Below are positions 1 to 7,596 of a stretch of DNA of 24,600 nucleotides, one piece after another. Position numbers and translations under genes: made by a program. The notes below the pieces were generated by a model. It searched no databases and had not been told where the DNA came from. It saw only the letters and a program-made list of their open reading frames with translations. Numbering within the stretch: position 1 is the first letter of the stretch; every line of letters begins with the position of its first letter. Source of the DNA: JADJNW01 sp964523725 (GTDB taxonomy: Bacteria; Bacteroidota; Bacteroidia; Chitinophagales; Saprospiraceae); contig CAZGAU010000073.1 of NCBI GenBank assembly GCA_964523725.1, positions 1-24,600 on the forward strand, given 5' to 3'.

Positions 1-47
1 GAATATCAGGATAATATTAACTTTGAGAATAATAAATTATACAATGT

Positions 48-533
48 ATGATAAGCATTGAAATCAAAAATAGGATTATCGAATTTATCAAAGAGGGGCA
101 AACGAATGAAGCGGTAGATCTGCTGGTTCATTCTTTAGAAAATGACAGCTCATCTCCGGAATATCTTAATGCAATTTTGATCTCAAACCGTTTTCACAAA
201 TTGCAAAATGATACATTAATTGGTTTGAAGACAGAATCTTCCGAAATGAATGAAATTAACCACAGCATTCTGGAGCTTCTCAGGTCCATTAAAATTAAGC
301 CTAACAGCCAAAGTACAACTTCGAATGCGGCAGCAGTTGTATCGGGCGATAAAAATGGAAAAGAACTTAAATTAATGCTTTACTCCAATGCCACAATATG
401 GGGAATATGGTTGATTTCTTATCTGCAAAGAGATAATATAAGTAGAGACTTTTTAGTATTTTCCGCAACGCTGGGGCTATTTGCCTTGCTGGGGCTTGTG
501 TATGTGTTGCTCACTAAATATTTCAGAAATTAA
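48..533 (+). CDS. EAD11-like small membrane protein (effector-associated domain plus two TM helices)
   Basis: A 161-residue protein. Residues 4-81 are helical, with the pattern of effector-associated domain 11: an opening helix with IxEFIKEGQTNEAVDLL, a middle segment ILISNRFHKLQNDTLIGL, and a closing helix INHSILELLRSI. A Ser/Thr/Asn-rich linker (about 82-105) leads to two hydrophobic segments, about 109-126 and 135-157, ending in a short basic tail, so the protein is probably an integral membrane protein. EADs are known as adaptor modules that bring together components of bacterial conflict or signalling systems; they carry no catalysis themselves. The ATG at 48 is the only good start, and no Shine-Dalgarno is visible. 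The gene stands alone here, and a partner carrying the same domain would lie left of the window. The domain call rests on recalled sequence pattern; the membrane topology is clearer than the family name. Confidence 0.62.
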   Translation: MISIEIKNRIIEFIKEGQTNEAVDLLVHSLENDSSSPEYLNAILISNRFHKLQNDTLIGLKTESSEMNEINHSILELLRSIKIKPNSQSTTSNAAAVVSGDKNGKELKLMLYSNATIWGIWLISYLQRDNISRDFLVFSATLGLFALLGLVYVLLTKYFRN

Positions 534-609
534 TAAGGATGTAATAATCTTATCCTGCCTCAGAAAAAATATTACATGTGCTTTTGATTCTTATCTTTTT
601 CGGAATAAA

Positions 610-639
610 CTGGCGTTTCCTTTATGCAAAAAACGCCAG
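610..639 (-). terminator. Hairpin downstream of the OmpP1-like gene
   Basis: A perfect 9-bp inverted repeat, CTGGCGTTT (610-618) against AAACGCCAG (631-639), with a 12-nt loop. It lies about 20 bp past the stop of the minus-strand barrel gene. On the minus strand it is followed by a short imperfect T-run (TTTATT), so it is a weak intrinsic terminator at best. There is no T-tract on the plus side for the upstream EAD11-like gene. Confidence 0.45.
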
Positions 640-659
640 CCTGTAAGCTAAGTTGCTGC

Positions 660-2111
660 TTAAAACTTAAACCCGAGCGTCAGCAGAAACTGGTCATTAT
701 TGGTTTCATTGTTAACCAGTTGCTCTGGCGACTGGGAAGTCAGATAAGGAATATAACCCTCTTCAAAAGTCCGGCGGCGATAGGCAAAATCTATAAAGAA
801 ATTCTGCTCGCGAATGCCAAATCCAAAGCTGTAGGAATTATTGATCGTATCGTCGTTGGCGTATGGCGAATAATGCAAGCCAAAACCTGCGCGGAACCGG
901 AAAATATCATATACAAATTCGCCGCCCAGGCGCACATTGGTGGCCGCGGTCAGAATATTGGTAATACTATCATTGGCAATGCGCTCTTCACTTGTAAACG
1001 TATCAAAATTAAAGCGATTTTTACCATAATCTACACGCTCTACTTCGCCGGAAATAAAGCCCGATTTTCCGATGATAATGCCCGCACTACCTATAAAACG
1101 CCAGGGAGAACGCAGTTTGTAATCAAATAAACCATCCGTGGAGTCTCGCCCCACGAAAGGATCGCCATCGGTAAAGTTATACTCCAAAGCCGTGCTGTAA
1201 TTGTCTTCCAGACTGTAAGCTGTGGGGGTATGCACCGCCGCGCCCAGCCGCACCGCCTGATGTGGACGCAGAATAATGCCCAGTTTGGCGTTGACGCCTA
1301 TGCCAGTGGTGGTCAGGTTTTCACGGTAGGTCAGGTCGTCAAAAAAGGGTACTTCATCGTTATCGTCGATCTCGCGGTAAGTTTTTTCTTCAGTGAAGCT
1401 GACAAAAGGGACCCCAATTGACAGCCCGATCAGCAGGCGATCTTTATAACTTCCTGCCAGGGCCATGCCGAGTTCACTGATGGAACCTTTGCTGATCACG
1501 GTTTGCTCCCGATTGATAATAGCATCAGGCGCCAGTTCAAAATCAGTTTCGTAGAAACCATCATCGTCCAGATCGTATAAAGCCTGGGCATTGTAAGCAA
1601 TATTGGATTCAAAGTCGCTCAATCCTGCTTCGCTGTTGGCAATTTCCTGCCAGCGATTTACAATGGAGCCTCTGGAATCGCCCCGAAAGAAAAACCTTTG
1701 ATTGAAATCCGCAACACGATTGAATCCTAGACCAAAATTGAAAGTCGTCCAGTCGTTGCTTCTGGGGCGGGAGGCAATCACAGTGCCAAGGCCGGCAAGG
1801 TTAAACACGGCGCGGCTGTCTTCCGAAAAACCATTATTAATGTCGTTTAATAATCTGGATTGAGTAGTCGAAGAAGCGACGCCCGGCGAGAAAATAAATT
1901 CCGAGCGACGGTACCAGCCCAAACCGGCGGGATTGGTGCTCATCACCGAAAAATCAGCGCCGAGCGCACCCAGTGCACTACCGGCGCCAATAGATCTTGC
2001 CGTTCCACCAAAATCGAGCATCGAATAGCGCAAGGCATCGGTGGAATTCTGCGCCAAAAGAAAGGTCGCAAAAAACATTAAAACCAGGGTATTAAAAATG
2101 TGATTGTTCAT
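660..2111 (-). CDS. OmpP1/FadL-type outer-membrane beta-barrel protein
   Basis: A 483-residue exported protein. A signal peptide of about 20 residues (MNNHIFNTLVLMFFATFLLA, cut before Q21) is followed by DALRYSMLDFGGTARSIGAG and a stretch with NPAGLGWYRRSEF, the 'NPAG' pattern usual near the N-terminus of OmpP1/FadL/TodX-like barrels of Bacteroidota, often annotated 'hemin receptor' or transport protein. The rest alternates amphipathic strands, and the last residues (LLTLGFKF) end in phenylalanine, as expected for a BAM substrate. FadL relatives pass hydrophobic molecules across the outer membrane, but the substrate here cannot be read from sequence. It lies downstream of the Trp/Asn-rich exported gene on the same strand, with an intrinsic terminator between them, so the two are probably separate transcripts. 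ATG 2111 is chosen because it gives the complete signal peptide. Confidence 0.8.
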   Translation of the reverse strand: MNNHIFNTLVLMFFATFLLAQNSTDALRYSMLDFGGTARSIGAGSALGALGADFSVMSTNPAGLGWYRRSEFIFSPGVASSTTQSRLLNDINNGFSEDSRAVFNLAGLGTVIASRPRSNDWTTFNFGLGFNRVADFNQRFFFRGDSRGSIVNRWQEIANSEAGLSDFESNIAYNAQALYDLDDDGFYETDFELAPDAIINREQTVISKGSISELGMALAGSYKDRLLIGLSIGVPFVSFTEEKTYREIDDNDEVPFFDDLTYRENLTTTGIGVNAKLGIILRPHQAVRLGAAVHTPTAYSLEDNYSTALEYNFTDGDPFVGRDSTDGLFDYKLRSPWRFIGSAGIIIGKSGFISGEVERVDYGKNRFNFDTFTSEERIANDSITNILTAATNVRLGGEFVYDIFRFRAGFGLHYSPYANDDTINNSYSFGFGIREQNFFIDFAYRRRTFEEGYIPYLTSQSPEQLVNNETNNDQFLLTLGFKF

Positions 2112-2153
2112 TGGCTATTATTTAATTCAAAAATTTGGGTTTCTCCGGGTTTC

Positions 2154-2193
2154 AAAAAAAAATGGGTGGAGACAGGATCATCGGTGTCCACCC
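2154..2193 (-). terminator. Rho-independent terminator of the Trp/Asn-rich protein gene
   Basis: On the minus strand, a 10-bp stem with one mismatch (GGGTGGAGAC at 2164-2173 against GTGTCCACCC at 2184-2193) and a 10-nt loop is followed directly by nine T's (the A-run at 2154-2162 on the plus strand). It sits 38 bp past the stop at 2231 and separates this gene from the OmpP1-like gene. Confidence 0.88.
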
Positions 2194-2230
2194 ACTTTAT
2201 CAAACATTTATATAAAAAGACTTTTGGCAA

Positions 2231-3601
2231 TTAGTTGTTTCCGCCACGGCGCGAAGAGCTGGAACTGCTGCTGCCACTCCGGCTGCTTCCGGTGCTTCCG
2301 CTTGAGCGAGTATTGCTACCTGAGCTACGCGAACTACCCATTTGGCTTCGTGTTGGAGAGCTACTCCTGGTATTATTCATACTTGGCGAAGAAGACCGGG
2401 TATTGTTATTGCTACGGCGAATCTCGTTGCTTCTGGTATTATTAGGCGGAGTGCTCCGTCTCGTTGGCTCGTAAGAACGTGTTCTCGGCATTTCGATGTC
2501 TCTCGTGCGCGTCCGGCTATTCGGATCATAGCTACGAGGACTAGTGGAACGAGTACGGTCATTACGATCCCAGCGACGGTCAATCCGGTCGTTGGTATTG
2601 GTTCGGGTACGATCATTGCGATTCAGGTCGCTCATGCGCCCGTCTCTGATGGCATCAATCGTGCGGCCATAGTCAGTTTTCTCTTTTTCATCAAAGATGC
2701 TGAAGCGCTCGGTATGCGCCTTTTCACGGCCGGTTACCTCTCTTTCCGGATTATTCGGATCATTCGGTTGAATTCTATCACTCGGCAGTGTAACGCCATC
2801 CGTCGAATTTCTCGGGAAAGCGTTGGTCACATCCTTTGGCGTTTCGCGACGAATATCACGACTATTTAACTCCGGCGTTTTGGTGGTACCGTTCATGCGA
2901 GGACCATAGACCGTATTACTGCGAATTTCATTGACGGTATTATAAACATAACCACCACCCCAGGTCGGTGGGCAGTAGAAACCACCTCCATAACCATAGA
3001 AATTATTGACGTAGAAGTTATTGAAGCCCCAGGAAGGTCCCCAAGAGTTCCAGCGATTCCATCTGTTCCAGGAGTTCCACCCCCATGGATCCCAAGCGTT
3101 CCAACCTCTGCCGAAACCAAAGTTAAAATTGATGTTCACACCATTCCAGGAGTTCCAGCCCCAGGAGGGTCCCCACGCATTCCAACGATTCCATCTGTTG
3201 AAACGGTACCAGTTGTTGAATGCAAATACATCGTCATAAATCAGCATGGTCATACCCGGAGAAAAGAATGGATCGTAATAAGCCATATCTAAATATACCG
3301 GATCGAAAAAGCTGAACCCATAGTAGGGATTGTGAAAACGACGAATCCGGGAAGTATAGTAATAATCATAGTCATTATAATATTCATACTCCTCATCATC
3401 ATAATAATCGTCTTGATAGTAGTCGTCGTTGTAGGCATAGTTATCTTGCCTGCTATAGTCCCTTGAATCAGGTTTATAGTCAGCGAAAAAGCCCTTATCT
3501 TTAGCGGGGTCATAATACAGATCGTCGTACTGTGCGTACAGGCTGCCTGTGCTTCCCACCACCAGGACCAGTAACAATGCCAAAAGTTTGATATTTCTCA
3601 T
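2231..3601 (-). CDS. Exported low-complexity protein (Tyr/Asp-rich, Trp/Asn-rich, then Arg/Ser/Thr-rich)
   Basis: A 456-residue protein of unknown function. The start is set at ATG 3601 because it opens a clean signal peptide (MRNIKLLALLLVLVVGSTGSLYA, cut before Q24); an in-frame ATG nine codons upstream would bury it. The mature chain has three zones. Residues 25-83 are acidic and Tyr-rich. Residues about 130-192 repeat W-N-x-W units such as WNRWNAWGPSWGW. From about residue 245 the tail is basic and rich in Arg, Ser, Thr and Asn, ending in a poly-Ser block and RRGGNN. Proteins of this kind next to an OmpP1-like gene and proS occur in other Bacteroidota and are sometimes mislabelled 'vitellogenin' or even 'prolyl-tRNA synthetase' because of neighbourhood or composition; that is from memory. 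A surface or matrix role is plausible but unproven. The gene has its own terminator. Confidence 0.75.
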   Translation of the reverse strand: MRNIKLLALLLVLVVGSTGSLYAQYDDLYYDPAKDKGFFADYKPDSRDYSRQDNYAYNDDYYQDDYYDDEEYEYYNDYDYYYTSRIRRFHNPYYGFSFFDPVYLDMAYYDPFFSPGMTMLIYDDVFAFNNWYRFNRWNRWNAWGPSWGWNSWNGVNINFNFGFGRGWNAWDPWGWNSWNRWNRWNSWGPSWGFNNFYVNNFYGYGGGFYCPPTWGGGYVYNTVNEIRSNTVYGPRMNGTTKTPELNSRDIRRETPKDVTNAFPRNSTDGVTLPSDRIQPNDPNNPEREVTGREKAHTERFSIFDEKEKTDYGRTIDAIRDGRMSDLNRNDRTRTNTNDRIDRRWDRNDRTRSTSPRSYDPNSRTRTRDIEMPRTRSYEPTRRSTPPNNTRSNEIRRSNNNTRSSSPSMNNTRSSSPTRSQMGSSRSSGSNTRSSGSTGSSRSGSSSSSSSRRGGNN

Positions 3602-3851
3602 GTTATAAATTTTTGTCGTAATTACCATTGCGCTCTTACTTATTCCAACACCTAATTTATTACTTTTGTGCCTTATTTTCTGTTAAAGCTCTTTTAAATT
3701 CGATATTTCGGTGTTAAAGTCGTTAAAATTTGAACTTTAACAATTGTTAAGACGGTAGTATTTCTATCAAAGTAACAATTTTTACCCAAAAAAAGATAGC
3801 AAAAACCAAATTCGGGCGAAAAATACGCCTTTGGTATAATCAAAGACAAAC
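3602..3851. promoter_or_regulatory. Divergent AT-rich intergenic region with TTAACA/TGTTAA words
   Basis: This 250-bp space separates the divergently transcribed low-complexity gene and proS. It contains a perfect 14-bp palindrome TTAACAATTGTTAA (3737-3750), an 8-bp inverted repeat GTTAAAGT/ACTTTAAC (3713-3720 and 3734-3741), and further TGTTAA words at 3681 and 3712. A TAnnTTTG match (TACTTTTG, 3661-3668, plus strand) has no -33 partner at the usual distance. Promoters for both genes must lie here, but I cannot place them. Confidence 0.45.
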
Positions 3852-5318
3852 ATGGCAAAGGAAATTACGAGCAGAAGCGAAGACTACTCACAGTGGTACA
3901 TTGACATTGTAAAAAAAGCCGAATTGGCAGACAATTCTCCGGTTCGGGGCTGTATGGTAATTCGGCCCAACGGTTTTGCCCTTTGGGAAAATATGCGCGA
4001 CCAACTGGACCGCATGTTTAAGGAAACCGGGCACGTCAATGCTTATTTCCCACTGTTTATCCCGAAAAGTTTCCTGAGTAAGGAAGCTGCACACGTAGAG
4101 GGATTTGCCAAGGAATGTGCCGTAGTGACACATTACCGTTTGAAAAATGATCCGAATGGTGGCGGCGTAGTCGTTGACCCGGAAGCCAAACTGGAAGAGG
4201 AACTTATCATTCGCCCAACCTCGGAAACGGTGATCTGGAATACTTACCGCGACTGGATCAGTTCGTACCGTGACCTGCCGCTGCTCATCAATCAATGGGC
4301 AAATGTGGTACGTTGGGAAATGCGCACGCGCTTATTCCTGCGCACCACCGAATTTCTCTGGCAGGAAGGACACACAGCTCATGCTACAGCGGAAGAAGCC
4401 GTTGCCGAAACCAGACAAATGCTGGATGTGTACGCTCGTTTTGCCGAAGAATGGATGGCGATGCCGGTGATCAAAGGGGTGAAAACGCCGAATGAACGCT
4501 TCGCAGGCGCAGAAGATACTTATTGTATCGAGGCTTTAATGCAGGATGGAAAGGCTTTGCAGGCAGGCACTTCGCACTTTTTGGGCCAAAATTTTGCGAA
4601 AGCTTTCGATGTGAAGTTTTTGAATGAAAATAATCAACAGGAATACGTCTGGGCAACTTCCTGGGGCGTTTCTACCCGCCTGATCGGTGGTTTGATTATG
4701 ACCCATTCCGATGATGACGGACTCGTGCTTCCGCCAAAACTGGCGCCTACGCAGGTAGTCATTGTACCAATCCCGAAACCTTCGGATGCCATCGGCGAGG
4801 TGGCCGACAAGATCATGCGCGCCCTCAGAGCAAAAGGTATTTCCGTGAAATACGATACCGATATGAAGAATCGTCCGGGCTTTAAATTCGCACAGTACGA
4901 AATGCTGGGCATTCCGGTGCGACTGGGCATCGGCGAACGGGATTTGGCCAATAATCAGGTAGAAGTGGCACGTCGGGATACCAAAGAAAAATCCTCGGTT
5001 CCGCTGGATGGTATTGCGGATTATGTAGAACAATTACTCGCTGATATTCAACAAAATATGTTTGACCGGGCGCTCGCTTACCGCGAATCGCACACCACCA
5101 AAGTGGATACGTTCGAAGCATTCCAGGAGGTGTTGGACAATAAAGGCGGTTTTGTATTGGCTCACTGGGACGGCACCGACGAAACCGAAGATAAAATCAA
5201 GGAATTGACCAAAGCAACCATTCGTTGCATCCCGCTGAACAACGAACAGGAAGACGGCAAATGCATACTTACCGGCAAGCCTTCAAAGCAACGGGTGCTT
5301 TTCGCAAGGGCTTATTAA
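3852..5318 (+). CDS. proS: Prolyl-tRNA synthetase (archaeal/eukaryotic-type, class II)
   Basis: Charges tRNA-Pro with proline in the cytoplasm. The 488-residue length matches the short ProS type that lacks the bacterial insertion/editing domain. Class II core elements are visible: RPTSETVIW at 121-129, motif 2 at about 155-177 with the flipping-loop sequence RTTEFLWQEGHTAH, and motif 3 around 270-285 with GVSTRLIGGLIMTHSDDDGL. The anticodon-binding domain begins near 300 (PTQVVIVPIP), and a C-terminal zinc-domain-like segment ends in LFARAY, the terminal Tyr being usual for this type. The start MAKEITSRSEDYSQWY agrees with family starts; the upstream DNA is AT-rich without Shine-Dalgarno. It is divergent from the low-complexity gene and upstream of an acyl-CoA ligase, from which it is separated by a 117-bp hairpin-rich spacer. 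Confidence 0.97.
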   Translation: MAKEITSRSEDYSQWYIDIVKKAELADNSPVRGCMVIRPNGFALWENMRDQLDRMFKETGHVNAYFPLFIPKSFLSKEAAHVEGFAKECAVVTHYRLKNDPNGGGVVVDPEAKLEEELIIRPTSETVIWNTYRDWISSYRDLPLLINQWANVVRWEMRTRLFLRTTEFLWQEGHTAHATAEEAVAETRQMLDVYARFAEEWMAMPVIKGVKTPNERFAGAEDTYCIEALMQDGKALQAGTSHFLGQNFAKAFDVKFLNENNQQEYVWATSWGVSTRLIGGLIMTHSDDDGLVLPPKLAPTQVVIVPIPKPSDAIGEVADKIMRALRAKGISVKYDTDMKNRPGFKFAQYEMLGIPVRLGIGERDLANNQVEVARRDTKEKSSVPLDGIADYVEQLLADIQQNMFDRALAYRESHTTKVDTFEAFQEVLDNKGGFVLAHWDGTDETEDKIKELTKATIRCIPLNNEQEDGKCILTGKPSKQRVLFARAY

Positions 5319-5343
5319 ACTGGAATATTGAAGTTTTGGAAGG

Positions 5344-5380
5344 TTGGAATGGTGGGATGTACAAAATTCCAGCATTCCAA
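5344..5380. repeat. Intergenic TTGGAATG inverted repeat
   Basis: TTGGAATGGTGG (5344-5355) faces CCAGCATTCCAA (5369-5380): a 12-bp stem with one mismatch and a 13-nt loop. The flanks carry further TGGAAT/TTGGAA words (TGGAATATTG at 5321, TTTTGGAA at 5334, ACTCCAACT after the right arm), so the whole 5320-5390 stretch reads as a degenerate repeat palindrome. There is no T-tract, so it is not a classical terminator, though it could act as a 3' stabiliser of the proS transcript. Confidence 0.6.
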
Positions 5381-5397
5381 TACTCCAACTAATGCAT

Positions 5398-5430
5398 GAA
5401 TTGCTTAAATTCAACGCAATTAAGCAATTC
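5398..5430 (+). promoter_or_regulatory. Perfect 11-bp stem-loop immediately upstream of the acyl-CoA ligase start
   Basis: GAATTGCTTAA (5398-5408) and TTAAGCAATTC (5420-5430) are exact reverse complements around an 11-nt loop. The right arm ends 5 nt before the ATG at 5436, so in RNA the hairpin would occupy the ribosome-standby area. It may be a translational control element or a mobile-type intergenic palindrome; sequence alone cannot tell. Confidence 0.5.
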
Positions 5431-5435
5431 GGCGC

Positions 5436-7217
5436 ATGGATTTTCATCGGTTATTTGATATTCTACCTTATCAACAGGCTCGGTTTCCCAACAAATCTGC
5501 CTTGTCTATCCGGCAAAATAATAGTTGGAAAAGTTATACTACGCAGACCTGTCTCCAGGAAATTGACAAAGTCAGCGCCGGTTTATTACAACTGGGCATT
5601 CAAAAAAATGACAAAGTTGCCATCATCTCGCCCAGCGGCAGCCCGCAGTGGAACTTTTTTGATCTGGGCGCCCAGCAAATCGGCGCGATTGTAGTGCCTT
5701 TGCACGCAACATCCAGCTTCGCTGACATGGAATATATCCTTAAAGAAACTGCGGCCAAGCTCTGCCTATCGGCAAATCAGGAATTGTACGAGCGCATCGC
5801 AGCCATTCAGGATCAACTTCCCAACCTTAAGCACCATTTTTGTATCGAAAAAACCGACGATATTCCTTTCTGGGAAGATTTGGTTTGTGAACCCAATGCT
5901 GATGATCTGCAACAAATCCAAAATCTGAAAAATGCAATCCAACCAGAGGACCTGGCCACCATCATTTACACCTCCGGTACTACCGGCGATCCCAAGGGTG
6001 TGATGCTTTCGCACAAAAACATAGTAAGCAATATCAAATCGGTAATCTCGCTGATTCCGGTAAATTACGAATGCCGGGTGTTTAGTTTTCTGCCCATGAG
6101 TCATGTATTCGAGCGAATGGTAGTTTATACTTATATGGCGGCAGGTGCGGCGATTTATTATCCTTCTCATGCGCACCAGGTACTGGAAGATTTGCGGGAA
6201 GCTCGTCCGCACTATTTTACAGCCGTTCCCAAAGTGCTGGAAAGATTTTACCACGCCATTCTGGAAGAAACCGATAAACTTCCCGTCTTAGCCAAAAGCA
6301 TTGTAAGGTGGGCAATCAAACTGGGCGAAAAATTTAATGAAACCAAGCGCATTCCTCTACCCAATTATTGGCTCTCGCACTTGGTTGCCGATATTTTAGT
6401 ATATAGGCAGTGGCGCCGAAAGTTGGGTAGTTCGGTTCGAGGTATTGCGGTAGGCGCAGCGGCCTTGCAACCCAAATTGGGGCGATTGTTCTCAGCGGCG
6501 GGCATTCGCATTCGGGAAGGTTATGGTTTGACGGAGACCTCACCGGTAGTGGCTTTTAATCGTTTTGAGCCGGGCGGTGTGCGTTTTGGCACAGTAGGTA
6601 TGCCGGTGCCGGGCGTGCAGGTAAAAATTGATCTTCCGAATGAAAAGGGCGAAGGTGAAATTCTGGTGAAAGGTCCGAATGTAATGCTGGGATATTACAA
6701 TAAACCTGCTGAAACCAAAGCAGTATTTGACCAGGAAGGCTGGCTGCACACTGGAGATATCGGGCAATTTGTACACAAACGCTTTTTGCGTATTACCGAT
6801 CGAGAGAAGGATATTTTCAAGACCTCCGGGGGCATGTATGTGGCGCCACAATTGGTCGAGCGACAGATTCGAACCAATCCGTTCATTGAGCAATGTATGG
6901 TAGTAGGATTTAACCAGCCTTTTGTGTCAGCGCTTATTCTACCCAACTTCGACCGGCTACAACGCTGGTGCGAGGAAAATCAGGTACACTGGACGGCTCC
7001 GCAGTATATGGTGCTCAATCCGCGAGTCATAAAAAAAATGGAACAGGAAATAGAACAAGCCAATGAGCCGCTGGCGAAGCATCAACGGGTAAAACGTTTT
7101 ACTTTATTGCATCAGAACTGGACGGAGGAATCCGGTGAACTGACACCCACCTTGAAAGCAAAAAGAAAGTTTATCCTTGACAAGTATCACAAGGAGATAG
7201 AGGAATTGTACGATTGA
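5436..7217 (+). CDS. Long-chain fatty acid–CoA ligase (AMP-binding)
   Basis: Activates fatty acids to acyl-CoA through an acyl-adenylate; probably cytoplasmic or peripheral on the inner membrane. The 593 residues have the length of the bacterial AMP-dependent FACL group. Visible signatures are the phosphate-binding motif TIIYTSGTTGDPKGVML (175-191), the A5-type motif GYGLTETSPV, LHTGDIG, the hinge ITDREKDIFKTSGGMYVAPQ (K-T-S-G-G), and a C-terminal LTPTLKAKRKFI with the catalytic-lysine region. ATG 5436 gives MDFHRLFDILPYQQARFPNK, the usual opening for these enzymes. No signal peptide is present. A hairpin lies just upstream of the start. The spacer after proS suggests separate control, although read-through from proS is possible. 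FadD or FadD15-like enzymes share these motifs, so no symbol is assigned. Confidence 0.93.
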   Translation: MDFHRLFDILPYQQARFPNKSALSIRQNNSWKSYTTQTCLQEIDKVSAGLLQLGIQKNDKVAIISPSGSPQWNFFDLGAQQIGAIVVPLHATSSFADMEYILKETAAKLCLSANQELYERIAAIQDQLPNLKHHFCIEKTDDIPFWEDLVCEPNADDLQQIQNLKNAIQPEDLATIIYTSGTTGDPKGVMLSHKNIVSNIKSVISLIPVNYECRVFSFLPMSHVFERMVVYTYMAAGAAIYYPSHAHQVLEDLREARPHYFTAVPKVLERFYHAILEETDKLPVLAKSIVRWAIKLGEKFNETKRIPLPNYWLSHLVADILVYRQWRRKLGSSVRGIAVGAAALQPKLGRLFSAAGIRIREGYGLTETSPVVAFNRFEPGGVRFGTVGMPVPGVQVKIDLPNEKGEGEILVKGPNVMLGYYNKPAETKAVFDQEGWLHTGDIGQFVHKRFLRITDREKDIFKTSGGMYVAPQLVERQIRTNPFIEQCMVVGFNQPFVSALILPNFDRLQRWCEENQVHWTAPQYMVLNPRVIKKMEQEIEQANEPLAKHQRVKRFTLLHQNWTEESGELTPTLKAKRKFILDKYHKEIEELYD

Positions 7218-7301
7218 AGAATGGCCGATTTTATCATTTAAGCAATAAAAAATCAGCAACTCACAATCATTATTTTGCAAAGAAGTTTTATTCCTGAACT
7301 A

Positions 7302-7430
7302 TTAATTGATGGGAACACCTGCGTAATTGCGGTTATAAATCCACACGACCAGGAGTACAAATAAAATCACAAAGATGATGAATGACATCAAACAGTACCC
7401 TTTTCTACCTGCGTTTTCGATTTCTGCCAT
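7302..7430 (-). CDS. 42-residue single-pass membrane protein
   Basis: A short ORF on the minus strand from ATG 7430 to TAA 7302. The sequence opens MAEIENAGRKGYCLMSF and continues with a hydrophobic helix, IIFVILFVLLVVWIY (residues 18-32), then NRNYAGVPIN. Its features are a polar N-terminus with basic residues R9/K10, one TM helix, and a short polar C-terminus. I do not recognise a family. Support for reality: a promoter-like TTTG-N22-TATCTTTG lies about 130 bp upstream on the same strand, the codons read normally, and no other gene claims this 238-bp gap between the acyl-CoA ligase stop and the foldase terminator. It lies downstream of the PpiD-like foldase but past that gene's terminator, so it is probably its own transcript. 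Small proteins of this form often attach to membrane complexes; the partner is unknown. Confidence 0.65.
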   Translation of the reverse strand: MAEIENAGRKGYCLMSFIIFVILFVLLVVWIYNRNYAGVPIN

Positions 7431-7562
7431 GGCTTAAAAATTAATAATTGCTGATTTGTTATCCGCCGTAGCTTTCGTTTGCAAAGGCGGGTTGATTTTC
7501 AGAGACTTTGGGCTTTATCCGATTTCCTGCGAACCGGACGCAAAATACTTCCAAAGCCGGTG

Positions 7563-7596
7563 CAAAGATAAAAAACCCAACATTTTAAAAAACAAA
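7563..7596 (-). promoter_or_regulatory. Bacteroidota-type promoter for the 42-residue protein
   Basis: On the minus strand, TTTG (7596-7593) is followed after 22 nt by TATCTTTG (7570-7563), matching the TTTG…TAnnTTTG sigma-ABfr consensus, with a spacer slightly longer than the usual 19-21. The -33 box touches the base of the preceding terminator hairpin. The predicted leader to ATG 7430 is about 125 nt. Confidence 0.55.

Noticed and set aside
624..1130. 168-codon plus-strand open frame
   Set aside because: Antisense to the OmpP1-like barrel gene, starts inside its downstream hairpin, and its residues show no domain pattern.
3021..3239. Short DNA repeats (TTCCA-rich) as a CRISPR-like or mobile repeat array
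   Set aside because: They are the reverse complement of codons for the W-N-x-W protein repeats of the low-complexity gene, without regular spacing or spacers.
3661..3668. TACTTTTG as a proS promoter -7 box
   Set aside because: Matches TAnnTTTG, but no TTTG or TTG stands 17-23 bp upstream, and it would imply a leader of about 175 nt.
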